A DNA stretch of 64,000 bases from Anisodus tanguticus (lineage: Eukaryota > Streptophyta > Magnoliopsida > Solanales > Solanaceae), in contig CM067557.1 of assembly GCA_034509755.1 (NCBI GenBank), positions 39,118,001-39,182,000 of the forward strand, given 5' to 3'. Shown in pieces: positions 1 to 9,665 of the stretch. The translations under genes and the position numbers were made by a program. How positions within the stretch are numbered: the stretch's first letter is position 1; each line of letters opens with the position of its first letter. The notes beneath the pieces are model-generated. The model was not told the DNA's origin and made no database searches. It worked only from the letters and a program-made list of their open reading frames with translations.

Positions 1-1268
1 CTCTTTAGCACCTTCCTTATGGCATGTGAGTTTGGGTCATCCGGGAGCATCTGTTCTTTCTTCTCTTAAAAATAATAATTTTACTAAGTGTAATAGTATG
101 CGTAGTACTAATGTTTGTCCTTCTTGTCCGCTTGGTAAAAACATGTTAAATTACCGTTTGTTGCCTCCAATTCTAGTATTGTGTTGCCATTTAATATTAT
201 TCATAGTGATTTATGGACATCTCCCTTGTTGAGCTCTTTGGGCCACCGTTATTACGTGTTATTTTTGAATGATTATTCTAATTTTTTGTGGACTTTTCCA
301 TTATCTAAAAAGTCTCAAGTTTATTCCACATTCCTATCATTTAGAGCATTCGTCTGTACCTAATTTGAACGATAGATTAAAAATATTCAATGTAATAATG
401 GAAGGGAATTTGTTAATGGGTCATTTAGAGAATTTTATAATATTAATGGTATCTCTTTCCGATTTTCTTATCCACATACGTCCTTCCAAAATGGAAAAGC
501 CGAGAGAAAAATACGCACCATTAATAATATTGTTCGGACATTACTCGCTCATGCTTCATTACCACCTTCATTTTGGCATCATGCGTTACAAATGACTACT
601 TAACATACTTCCTAGCAAAGGACTAGTATACTAATCTCCACTCCAAATTCTTTATCATAAGGATCTTTCGTATTCTCATCTTAGGGTATTTGTGTGTTTA
701 TGCTATCTTCTCTTCCCATCTACTACAATAAACAAACTTCAAGCTCGTTCTACCGCTTGTATATTTTTGGAATATCCATCTAATCATCGTGGTTATAAAT
801 GTTTTGATTTATCCTCTAATAAAATCATAATTAGTCGTCATGTCATTTTTGATGAAACTCAATTTCTGTTTGCTAAGTTGCATAATTTCGTGCCTACTTC
901 CTATAATTTTCAGGATGATGGGCTCTCGCCGTATGTGGTCCACCATTTGATCCAGCCCACATCTCCGGATTTAGACTAGCAGGCCCAGTGCCTACTGTCC
1001 CAGACCCGCCCCGTGATCAATTCCAGCCAGCAGGCCCACTGCCTACGGGCCCAAATACCTTCTGTCACCCAAGTCTTCCAGCAGACCCATTTCCTATTGG
1101 CCCATCCCGCCATTTCCTCGGTCCAGTTTATCGGCCAGCAGGCCCACTTCCCAACCCGAGCCAGTTCCTCCCAAACCGAGCCAGTTCCGACATCATCACA
1201 CTGACCCAGTCCGATCCACTTCTATTCCGAGTCAAGAGTCCGTTACTCATATCCAAAGAGGTATTTTT
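1..1268 (+). mobile_element. Copia element A, left part (interrupted)
   Basis: Left-hand remainder of a Ty1/copia retrotransposon (Retrofit/Hopscotch-like by remembered motifs). It enters from outside the window, so its 5' LTR is not seen. Coding order is GAG-pre-integrase, integrase, then a proline-rich linker that breaks off at 1268, where element B begins with TGTTGGAAATTT. The linker resumes at 7877: the last codons before the break read RGIF and the first after it read KPR, then HFNLNSSVT, as expected of one continuous protein. Same orientation as the inserted element. Confidence 0.93.
1..1268 (+). pseudogene. Copia A integrase region (decayed)
   Basis: The GAG-pre-integrase zinc-binding segment is visible near 26-150 (LWHVSLGHPG, then CPSCPLGK). 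The integrase core follows: HSDLWTSP near 208 holds the first catalytic Asp; CNNGREF near 392 has Asn where the family has the second Asp (CDNGREF); the Glu lies in QNGKAERKIR near 490. The C-terminal part (ARSTACIFLEYPSNHRGYKC, 740-800; SRHVIFDET near 835) is recognisable. From about 960 to 1268 comes a Pro-rich linker with repeated AGPLP/QQAHF-type units. Several stops and frame changes (near 150, 361, 595, 640) rule out function. In the family this enzyme inserts the cDNA copy; here it is a fossil. Confidence 0.9.
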
Positions 1269-2453
1269 TGTTGGAAATTTACCTTTGGTAGGGAGGTGCG
1301 TCCACCCATATTTAATGACTTAAACACTAGGGTTCCGCATGTTGGAGGCTTTGTCTCTTCACACGTGCATAATCTACTAAGTGAGTAGATGACCGTAGGG
1401 CCAAGGATTGTCAAATTTCGTTAAGAAATGAAAGAGATATTGGTCCACGAAGTAAGGTGTTTGAGGCATGGAAATATGGTATGGGACAAATTTACCACAA
1501 CGGTGGGAAAAGAAAGAATTATTCTCTTTATAAGTCTCAAAATTGGCGGAGGGTTTGGGACCCCAAGGGGTAAACTCATGTGTTTGAAGGAGGGAGGACC
1601 TAAATGTGCTTGGGTTCGAGGCTAAGTCCATACGCGTGCCGCCACCGCTCGCCCGTCCAGTCCGATCCGGTCCGGTCGTGGGGCTTGGGATTTGGGCTTC
1701 TTCTGATATTATTTTTTTGGACCCAAATTGTTTAATATTTACAGTTTGGTCCCTGGAATTTCTGGAAAGATGAAATTGGGAACGACGGAAGGCAGAAAGT
1801 TTCTGCCTACCTTTTGGGTTGGTTTTTGAGCGTTAAAACTCCATTAATCTGCACATAACTCCTCCCTAAATGCTCTTTTATGTTGCACATTAAATCAGTC
1901 ATTTACTTGGCTGATTAACTCCTCACTAATGGTCGTTACTTGGTTATTAACAGTCATTAGTTGGCAGTTGAGAAGTCCCCCACCTTATACTATATATTGA
2001 AGCCTTTGACTCAATTGTCGAGACTAGAGAAAAAGACACAAACAGAAGAGAGAATGAAAACAAGAGAAACTCAGTCCAAAAACGTGAGCAGAAATAGTGG
2101 ACAAACAGAAAACTCTTCCTTCCTTTTCCATTCTTCAGCAAGTCGTTTCGTGTTTGTTTTCTTCGTCAGAATCAATCTATTTGCTTTGTAGTGTTGATTA
2201 GTTATTTTTTTATCTTGGGAGAATATTGCCCGTTAACGTAAAAACATTACGGGGCAATCTTGTCTTAAAGACAGAGAGCCATCTCTCAACTCAGCCACAA
2301 TTGTAATGTTCCAGATTTAGTGTTTCTTGATTTCAGGGTTATCAAGATTCAAGCATCAACCATCTTGCGGCAATTATAATATTGGCTTGTTTGTTTATCC
2401 TTTTGAACACTTGTAAAATTATTTACTTCCAGTACTGCTTTACATATCTAACA
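1269..2453 (+). repeat. 5' LTR of copia B
   Basis: Direct repeat of 6702-7876. Starts TGTTGGAAATTT, ends TCTAACA. A TATA-like CTATATAT lies at 1990-1997, with a purine-rich leader after it (AGACTAGAGAAAAAGAC), consistent with the U3/R boundary. No clear initiator-Met primer site (TGGTATCAGAGC) follows the LTR, so the primer site has decayed or belongs to another tRNA. Confidence 0.9.
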
Positions 2454-2485
2454 ATTTAAGACAAGATTGTAATAGTGTTTGAAAG

Positions 2486-2767
2486 ATGTCGGTCAACAGT
2501 TGTGTGACCAAATCTGGTTATGGATGTGGTTTTCTAGTAGAAGACAGTGTTGATTATGCTGTTGAAGGTCAAGGTGTTCATGGTGTCACTGCACCCGAGA
2601 GTGGTGGGAACAAGCGTCCACGAGAGCCTGAGGATATCAACTGGGACAAGAGGAGAAGGCTGAAGATGTGGTTCTATCTTGTAGCAGAAGGCTTATATTT
2701 GTCCCAAACAAAAGATCCGAATCATGATAAGGATGAAATGGACACTCAGTCCGACGAAGTGACTTAA
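2486..2767 (+). pseudogene. Copia B gag remnant
   Basis: Short open frame just inside the 5' LTR, starting at an ATG 33 bp after it. The recognisable part is RRLKMWFYLVAEGLYLSQ followed by an acidic Lys/Asp-rich stretch, which resembles the conserved N-terminal Gag motif of plant copia elements (xxxKMWFYLTxxGL). The upstream half (residues 1-50) has no family resemblance I can name. It ends after 93 residues, where a full Gag would run several hundred, so it is a truncated relic. No CCHC knuckle is seen. Confidence 0.55.
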
Positions 2768-3490
2768 GTGGGCCAGAATCCGAAATTGGGATAAGTAATT
2801 TTTCTTTCTTGTCAAGAATAAGATTAAATGATGCCTGACTAAAAAGGGATTAAAGTAAGGAGGAATATGAAAATGTTTTCCCGAAATAATTTATATTCCT
2901 TACGCTTTAAAATCAGAAGTTTAATCTGACCTTCCCTCCCGTTTAAAGATTGGACTATTGTAAACAACGACTTAAAAGATCCGTTCTTTTGGGTGTAATA
3001 ATTAAAAATGTGTAAAGTATGTTCGCACATACGAATGAGAGAGATCCACTGACTGTGCGAAAATTGTTACCACTCTTAAGCAAGCGCTAAGAATTATCTA
3101 AGCACTAATCTCAAGGGAATAAGACTAAATGACAATTGCTTATCTTAAGATGTTGAACCTGTCACACTGTTTGACAGAAGATCCTTCATTTGATAGGATG
3201 ATATTGGACACTCAGTCGTACAAAGCCTACGGGTGACTGGAGTGGGCCAGAATTCATTTGATAGGATGATATTGGACACTTAGTCGTGCAAAGCCTACGG
3301 GCGACTCGAGTAGGCAAGAATTTCCAGAATCTTAAATGATTTGAGGGCCAGAAGAAAGGCATAAAAGTAATGGACACCTAGTGAGGTGGGCCAGAGTTTT
3401 CAAGTCTTAAATGATCTGAAGGCCAAAGGAAAGGCAGAAAAGAAATTGGACACTCAGTTTGCCAAAGCAACTGGAGTGGGCCAGAGTATC
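2738..3490 (+). repeat. Degenerate interspersed repeat inside copia B
   Basis: A motif of the form GGACACTCAGT...GCAAAGC...ACT(G)GAGTGGGCCAGAAT recurs at about 2740-2778, 3206-3252, 3270-3322, 3372-3395 and 3450-3488. The two middle copies lie in a tandem duplication of about 65 bp (3187-3251 and 3254-3320) that also includes TTCATTTGATAGGATGATAT. The spacers GATCTGAAGGCCA(A/G)AGGAAAGGC also repeat (3340-3360 and 3413-3437). Function unknown. Confidence 0.8.
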
Positions 3491-4020
3491 CTGATCACAT
3501 ATGATCTGGTTACGCCCTAACCACGGGCAAGAGGTTGTTCATGTGAAGCAACACCACCTCTAAAGTAGAAGGGGTTAGAGAAGTTGTCCTCAATAGGACT
3601 TCAGGGAATGGGATCACTCTAAAAGGAGGTGATACATGTCCCAAACTTGGTTTAAGAGATGTTGTTGGTCAAGCTGGTTTGAGACTAGTCCAACATGTCT
3701 GCTATAACTAAGAATGTTACCATATGTCTGTAGCTAAATGAATGATATATTTGTAATCCGTGCATCTCTGCCATCATAGATTAAGACACGTTAAATAGAA
3801 AGTTATTCAAAAGCTAACGAAGTTGAGATTGTTGCCTTCTGTCGACATAAACCCTCAAAATGAATGTGAGTTAGGCGAAGAGGCAAAATCACCTTTCCAA
3901 ATTCGTCAAAGGGAATAGCGAAAGAAGCACTGCTCCTCAAGCACTTAGTCACACCTACTTGGGTGATTTGAAGTTTATACAAAATAGAGGGGGGAGACAA
4001 GTACTTTGTGACCTTCATTA
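2780..4020. other. Decayed internal region of copia B
   Basis: No frame longer than 90 residues and no recognisable domain between the gag remnant and the integrase remnant, apart from the degenerate repeats. By position it should hold the rest of gag, the protease and the start of integrase; all are too mutated to read. Confidence 0.6.
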
Positions 4021-6060
4021 ATGATGGTACAATGTATTGCATCCTTTGTTTGTAGAAAAGCAAAGATGAAGTTGTTGAAGCGGATAAGTGCTACAAAGCA
4101 GAAGTTAAAAAATCAACTAAGCCTACGGATTGAGGAATTCGTAGTGATAGAGGGGGAGAATGTGAAGTATTGTTCATCAACCGACTGCTCATTACTCACC
4201 TCAGTCTAATGGTGTTAGCCTTGTGCAAAGTTGTACGCCCCAAAAAAATATGTGGGGCAAGGCGACCCTTACCGCTAATGCGATTCTATCAGAACTACGC
4301 ATAAGGATAAGGATAACCCTCTTTGTGAAACATGGAAAGGATCCCACATACAAATGTTGTGTTGTGGGGTGGCTTGGTAGAGGTTGGAATACCGAAACAT
4401 GTCAAGTTGGACCTAAGACTGTAAATTGCATAACCACTGGATCTGCAAATAACATTAGTGTTTATCACCTCTTGGTGTCAAAGGATTCTGAATTCTTTGA
4501 CAATAACTTTCCTTGAGAAGGAAAAAGAAGTAATTGTTCAAGGTTAATAAGAACCCACGAGTGCCTGATTGTCCAGAACTAGATGTTCCGTATCTACAAG
4601 ACTCGGAAGTTGCTAACTATCCGGAACTTAATATTCCAGATCTACAGAACTCAGAGATTCTAGATGGTGAACCGAGAAGGAGCAAAAAGGGGACAAAGAC
4701 TTGTTCCAGGCCTTCTAACTTGTATGGTTGAGAATGAACCATGGACAATTAACAAAGAATTGTCATCTCTAGAAGCGCTGCTTTGGAAGGAAGCTACAGA
4801 GCAAGAAATAGATTCCATCATATAGAACCATACTTGTGTAATGGTTGACCTTCCTCCGGGAAAAGAACCTTTGGGTTGTGAAAGTGGATACTCAAAAGTG
4901 AGTGCAAAGTAGATGGATCTACGGACGAGTATAAGGCCTCGGCTACTTGTACATGTGCTCCCCTGTGAATAACTTAACATCCAGGGCCATTGCAGTCTTG
5001 CATGACATGGATGTTGAAACAACATTCCTAACCGAAGAGTTAGAAGGGGAGGATCAAGTTGGTTTGTTGGACTGTTGGGCTTCTTCCTGAACTTTCATTT
5101 TGGTCTCTGAAATGTTTACATTTTGGTCCTGGAAGTTTCAGGTAAAATAGAAACTATGAATCTGACAACAGAAACATTGACTCTGAAGTTAGAAATCTAA
5201 CAGTTGGAAAACCAACAGTCTGAACGTGGAAGTCATATTGAAACTAAAGTCTCGAAATGAAAGATATGGGTATCACATATGTCATCTTAGGAATTGAGAT
5301 TTCTAAGACATCTAACGGACTGGTCTAATTCCAAACTCATTTGTGAGGTAGTTGACAGTCTCGTTGAAGCCACCAATGGATATGAATCCTATAACGATTG
5401 GAATCATGGTGCACCCATATACAAGGAGCGATATGCGCCAGGTCACATGTAGTTCAATGTATGTTACACACTACAACCGACTTGGTATCGGCTTACAAAG
5501 CAGATCAGTTGAACTAAGATTCACTCGTGATTCTAAAAATGATCAATAGAAGGCATTAAGTTGGATATGACGATATCTGAAATATTCGCTTATCTACGGA
5601 TTATGGTATTCTGGATGTCCAGCGGTTCTGGGAGAACACAGTGATGCAAATTGGACATCAGTTATTCAGAACACCAAAGCCACAAGTAAATGTGTAAGGT
5701 GGGTCTTGGAAAATCCTCTAAGCAAACTTACATCGGCCGATTCATGATGGAATCGGAGTTTATCGCTTTAAACAAAGCATGAAAGAAGTTGAGTAACTTC
5801 ACGACTCCTTAGAGGACGTCCCTTATTGGGAGAAACCCGTGCCTTCGGCAGTTAGACACTGTGGCTAGTCGGTCGTCTTCAGGAAGGTCACAGATGACGT
5901 CATCTGGACATATATATCAGAGACATAAGACCGTATGACAGTTGATCATCACATGTGACACTTCCTTGATTACTAATCAAAGGATATAGCGGACCCTTTA
6001 ACTAAGAAACTACCCGAAGATCAAGAATTCTGCATGTCTAGGGGAATGGGCCTAAAACCC
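4021..6060 (+). pseudogene. Copia B pol remnant (INT-RT-RNase H)
   Basis: Decayed copia polyprotein in several frames. Integrase: KCYKAEVKNQLSLRIEEFVV (4090-4145), then PQKNMWGKATLTANAIL (4232-4290) and VGPKTVNCITTGSANN (4400-4455). A linker holds two related acidic units, PDCPELDVPYLQDSEV and NYPELNIPDLQNSEI (4563-4660). RT start: LEALLWKEATEQEIDSI near 4770, then VMVDLPPGKEPLGC. RT end and RNase H: EHSDANWTS near 5637, TMESEFIALNKA near 5745, and DIADPLTKKLPEDQEF near 5985-6030 followed by SRGMGLKP, the usual copia C-terminus. The YVDD active site is not found; about 200 bp near 5063-5260 is replaced by LTR-like sequence. Stops are numerous. Confidence 0.82.
5063..5260 (+). repeat. LTR-like fragment inside copia B pol
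   Basis: Starts TGTTGGACTGTTGGGCTTCTT and contains TTTACATTTTGGTCCTGGAA, matching in order the middle of copia B's own LTR (TTGGGCTTCTTCTGATATT and TTTACAGTTTGGTCCCTGGA near 7110-7185). It lies where the RT palm and YVDD should be. A truncated LTR of a related element, or a rearranged piece of this one. Confidence 0.5.
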
Positions 6061-6701
6061 AAACAATACGAACCTTTGCGGTGGTAACCCAACCATACTG
6101 ACTGGAGATCCCAAGAATTTGGTTCATTGGGAAAACTAAGCTGTAAAAAGGTTCAGTTAAGCGCTTCGGTGGAAGCAAGAGCACTTAGGATAATGATTTC
6201 TGTAAGAAAACATAAATCCAAAGTTGTTCCCGCGATAGACATTAAAGTGCTACCTGCATGGTGGGTAAAGGTTAAGCTTCCAAACCTTTAACGATCCTCA
6301 AACGATTGAGGTTAAGGTTGGGGAAACTTTTAATGATTTCTAAACTTGTGAAGTGGGGTATAACAGGATACCTTGTAGGAGATCACCTATTTAAGTGCGA
6401 GGACATGCCGCCTAAAATGAACGCACTTAAGAATCCAAGTGTGTCCACGACCACAACGGACAGAACTATAAGAATGAAAACGAATAAGGAGAGTTATTGT
6501 GTTGGTAACATTGTCTTGGCTTACACTAAACACTGATGGTTCAAGACATCACGGTCACCGCGCAGTAAGTAAGTTCGGTGGTATTCAACTAGGGAAGGTT
6601 CAAAGCGGAAGCTACCTCTCCTAATGCAATATCTTTTCTCTGAAAGATTGCTGAAAGTAGGCACCTTGTGTGTGCACCAAAATCTCTTTCAAGAGGGTTT
6701 T
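6061..6701 (+). other. 3' untranslated part of copia B and polypurine tract
   Basis: Non-coding tail after the RNase H remnant. It keeps text often seen after GMGLKP in plant copia elements (TGACTGGAGATCCCAAGAAT near 6097). A purine run CAAGAGGG at 6690-6697 directly precedes the 3' LTR and is the best candidate polypurine tract. The open frame at 6306-6536 falls here and has no recognisable domain. Confidence 0.5.
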
Positions 6702-7876
6702 TGTTGGAAATTTGCCTTTGGTGGGGAGGTGCGTCTACCCATATTTAATTACTTAAACACTAGGGTTCCGCATGTTGGAGGCTTTGTCTCTTCACACGTG
6801 CATAATCTACTAAGTGAGTAGATAACCGTAGAGCCAAGGATCGTCAAATTTCGTTAAGAAATGAAAGATATATTGGTCTACGAAGTAAGGTGTTTGAGGC
6901 ATGGAAATATGGTGTGGGACAAATCTAGCACATCGGTGGGAAAAGAAAGAATTATTCTCTTTATAAGTCTTAAATTGGCTAAGGGTTTGGGACCCCAAGG
7001 GATAACATATGTGTTTGAAGGAGGGCAGACTTAGATGTGCTTAGGTTCGAGGCTAAGTCCACACGCGCACCGCCGCCGCCAGCCCGTCCGATCCGGGCTC
7101 GGGTCGTGGGGCTTTGGGCTTCTTCTGATATTATCTTTTGGACCCAAATTGTTTAATATTTACAGTTTGGTCCCTGGAGTTTCGAAAGATGAAATTGGGA
7201 ACGACGGAAGGCAAAAAGTTTCTGCCTGCTTTTGGGTTGGTTTTTGGAGCGTTAAAACTCCATTAATCTGCACATAACTCCTCCCTTAAAGCTCCTTTAT
7301 GTTGCACATTAAATCAGTCATTTATTTGGCTGATTAACTCATCACTAATGGCCATTACTTGGCTATTAATAGCCATTAGTTTGCAATTGAGAAGTCCCTC
7401 TCCTTATACTATATATTGAAGTCTTTGGCTCAATTGTTGAGACTAGAGAAAAAGACACAAACAGAAGAGAGAACGAAAACAAGAGAAACTCAGTCCAAAA
7501 ACGTGAGCAGAAACAGTGGACAAACAGAAAACTCTTCCTTCATTTTCCATTCTTCAGCAAGTCGTTTCGTGTTTGTTTTCTTCGTTAGAATCAACCTATT
7601 TGCTTTGTATTGTTGATTAGTTGTTGTTTTATCTTGGGAGAATATTGTCTGTTAACTAAAAAACATATATATGGGGCAATATTGTCTTAAAGATAGAGAG
7701 TCATCTCTCGAATCAGCCACAGTTGTAAACGATCCAGATTTAGAGTTTCTTGATTTCAGGTTATCAAGATTCAAGACTCAACCAGCTTGCGGCAATTATA
7801 ATATTGACTTGTTTGTTTATCCTTTCGAACACTTGTAATATTTATTTACTTCCAGTACTGCTTTACATATCCATCA
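6702..7876 (+). repeat. 3' LTR of copia B
   Basis: Partner of 1269-2453, same strand. Starts TGTTGGAAATTTG, ends TCCATCA. TATA-like CTATATAT at 7409-7416. Followed by TTTTA, the imperfect partner of TTTTT before the 5' LTR. Confidence 0.9.
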
Positions 7877-9046
7877 TTTTAAAACCAAGATGACATTTTA
7901 ATCTCAATTCTAGTGTCACTAAATCACCCTTACCACGTAACCCCGTGTATGCCCGTAGTGACTTGAATTGGAAAATGGTCATGGATGACGAATATACTGC
8001 TATTATTAGAAATAAGACGTGGGAGTTGGTGCCCCATTCGCCTGGTGTTAATGTGATTCGTTCTATGTGGATTTTTACTCATGAAGAAAAATCTAATGGT
8101 TGTTTTGAGAGGCATAAGACCCGTCTTGAAGGTGATGGCAAAACTCAATAGGTTGGCATGGATTGTGGAGAGACATTTAGTCCGGTTGTCAAACAGGGGA
8201 TTATTCGCATTGTTCTCAGTCTGGCTCTCTCCAAAGCTTGGCCCATTCATCAGTTGGACGTGAAAAAATGTGTTCTTACACAGTGATCTCAAGGAAACGG
8301 TATATATGTATCAGCCCTTGGGTTTCAGGGACCCCGATCATCCTAACCATGTCTGTTTGAAGAAGTCCTTGTATGGGCTAAAACAGCTCCTCGGGCCTGG
8401 TGCAAAAGATTTGCAGATTATGTGTCTACTATTGAGTTTTCTCACAGCAGGTCAGATCATTCTCTGTTCATCTATCATCTTGGTACCTCTATGACATACA
8501 TTCTGTTATATGTGGATGATATTATATTGATTGCCTCTTTTGATAAATTGCACAAGTCTATCATATCTCTTCTCAGCTTTGAATTTGCTATGAAAGATTT
8601 GGGGTCTTTGAGTTATTTTTTGGGTATAGATGTAACTCGTCATGTAGATGGTCTATTTCTATCCCAGAGGAAGTATGCGGCTGAGATTATTAAACGGGTT
8701 GGCATGTCATCCTGTAAGTCATCTCCTACTCCGGTTGACACCAAACCAAAGCTGAGTGCTAATTCCAACACACCTTACGATGATCTCTCCCACTATCGCA
8801 GTCTTGAAGGGGCTCTTCAGTATCTTACATTCACGAGGCCAGATATTACTTATGCAGTGCAGCATGTGTATTTATTTATGGTTTTCACTTATATTCATCC
8901 TCTGTATCTACTCTTGTGTCTTATACAGATGCTGATTGTGGTGGATGTCCAAATACCAACATCTGATTAGGGTCTTTCCTTAGTTACGTTTGAAGATTTT
9001 AGGGACAGTCTCAGCGTAAGACAACCGCCCGCTATGACTGAGGGGA
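7877..9046 (+). pseudogene. Copia A reverse transcriptase and RNase H (right part)
   Basis: Continuation of element A after the nested element. RT begins HFNLNSSVTKSPLPRNP (7893-7945), then NWKMVMDDEYTAIIRNKTWE, METFSPVV-type text (CGETFSPVV near 8165), SKAWPIHQLDVKK (8227-8268), APRAW, and an intact active site LLYVDDIIL near 8505-8530. The next 150 residues (SFEFAMKDLGSLSYFLGIDV; LFLSQRKYAAEIIKRVGMSS; YRSLEGALQYLTFTRPDITY) are in one frame. Then the frame shifts, and RNase H is cut down to SYTDADCGGCPNTN near 8920-8960 followed by a deletion; the last codons read FRDSLSVRQPPAMTEG (8999-9045). Stops at 8149, 8285 and 8968. Confidence 0.92.
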
Positions 9047-9220
9047 TGTGAAAGAATATACGTGTCCAATTTTTTTTTTTAAATTTATATATATATATAT
9101 ATACACCTTACCCATTAATAAAAATAACAAATGAATTATTCTTGTTCACTCGTGACAAACAAACAAACGAACAAAGAAGCTGATTCTCATGTTCCTTTTC
9201 TGTTCTTAGTATTGGAAAAG
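9047..9220 (+). repeat. Probable start of 3' LTR of copia A
   Basis: Right after the last pol codons a G-rich tract GACTGAGGGGA (9037-9047) precedes TGTGAAAGAATATACGTGTCC, the usual place and style of LTR start in Retrofit-type copias. A (TA)n run follows at about 9088-9103. I cannot see the right end of this LTR because its 5' partner is outside the window; the end given is a guess. Confidence 0.5.
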
Positions 9221-9486
9221 ATAGATACACCTTTTTAGCTAGGGTCAATCATTGACGGAAGAAAGAGAGTTGAATAAGTAGATATGTGAGAGAAAAACAT
9301 CTTCCCTCTTTCTAAAATGGAGAATACTTTATTACAGTAATTAAATCACTACCCTTTTGACCTACTGAAAAAGCTTTTAATTAAAATATTTTTTCGGATG
9401 AAATCTAGAAGTGTTTGGATAATTAAATACAAGCAGAGGAAGAAATTTCAGTAAAAAAATGTGTTCATTGTCATTGTTAGAAACTA

Positions 9487-9665
9487 AAAAAAGTACAGAT
9501 CGTTGCATTAAACTCCGATTATGCATACGGTCTAGGAAAGGGTTAGACCACAAGAGTCTATTATACGCAATTTTACCCTACAATTCTGTAAGAAGTTGTT
9601 TCCACGATTGAACCATGACCTCCTGATTACATTACAATAACTTTACCAATTACGTGAAGACTCAT
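9487..9665 (-). mobile_element. Au-type SINE, degenerate
   Basis: On the minus strand this reads as a worn Au SINE: a box-B-like GGTTCAATCG, then CTTCTTACAGAATTGTAGGG (family: CTCTTGCAGAAATGCAGGG), then TGCGTATAATAGACTCTTGT (family: TGCGTACAATAGACCCTTGT), then CTAACCCTTTCCTAGACCGT and a 3' run of T. These match the family consensus as I remember it. No target duplication found. Confidence 0.65.

Larger units (their letters stand above)
1269..7876 (+). mobile_element. Copia element B, complete with two LTRs, nested in A
   Basis: Two direct repeats of about 1.18 kb (1269-2453 and 6702-7876) bound a 4.2-kb internal region with copia gag and pol remnants in the order gag, integrase, RT, RNase H. 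The LTR ends are TGTTGGA and TCTAACA/TCCATCA, near-perfect short inverted repeats. The flanks are TTTTT (1264-1268) and TTTTA (7877-7881), a 5-bp target duplication with one later change, inside the linker codons of element A. Comparing the first ~235 bp of the LTRs by eye I counted 13 differences, so the insertion is not recent. The internal genes are far more decayed than that, so the element may have been defective when it moved. Confidence 0.92.

Noticed and set aside
9088..9103. (TA)n tract as a regulatory site
   Set aside because: Simple dinucleotide repeat inside a probable LTR; nothing ties it to a gene.
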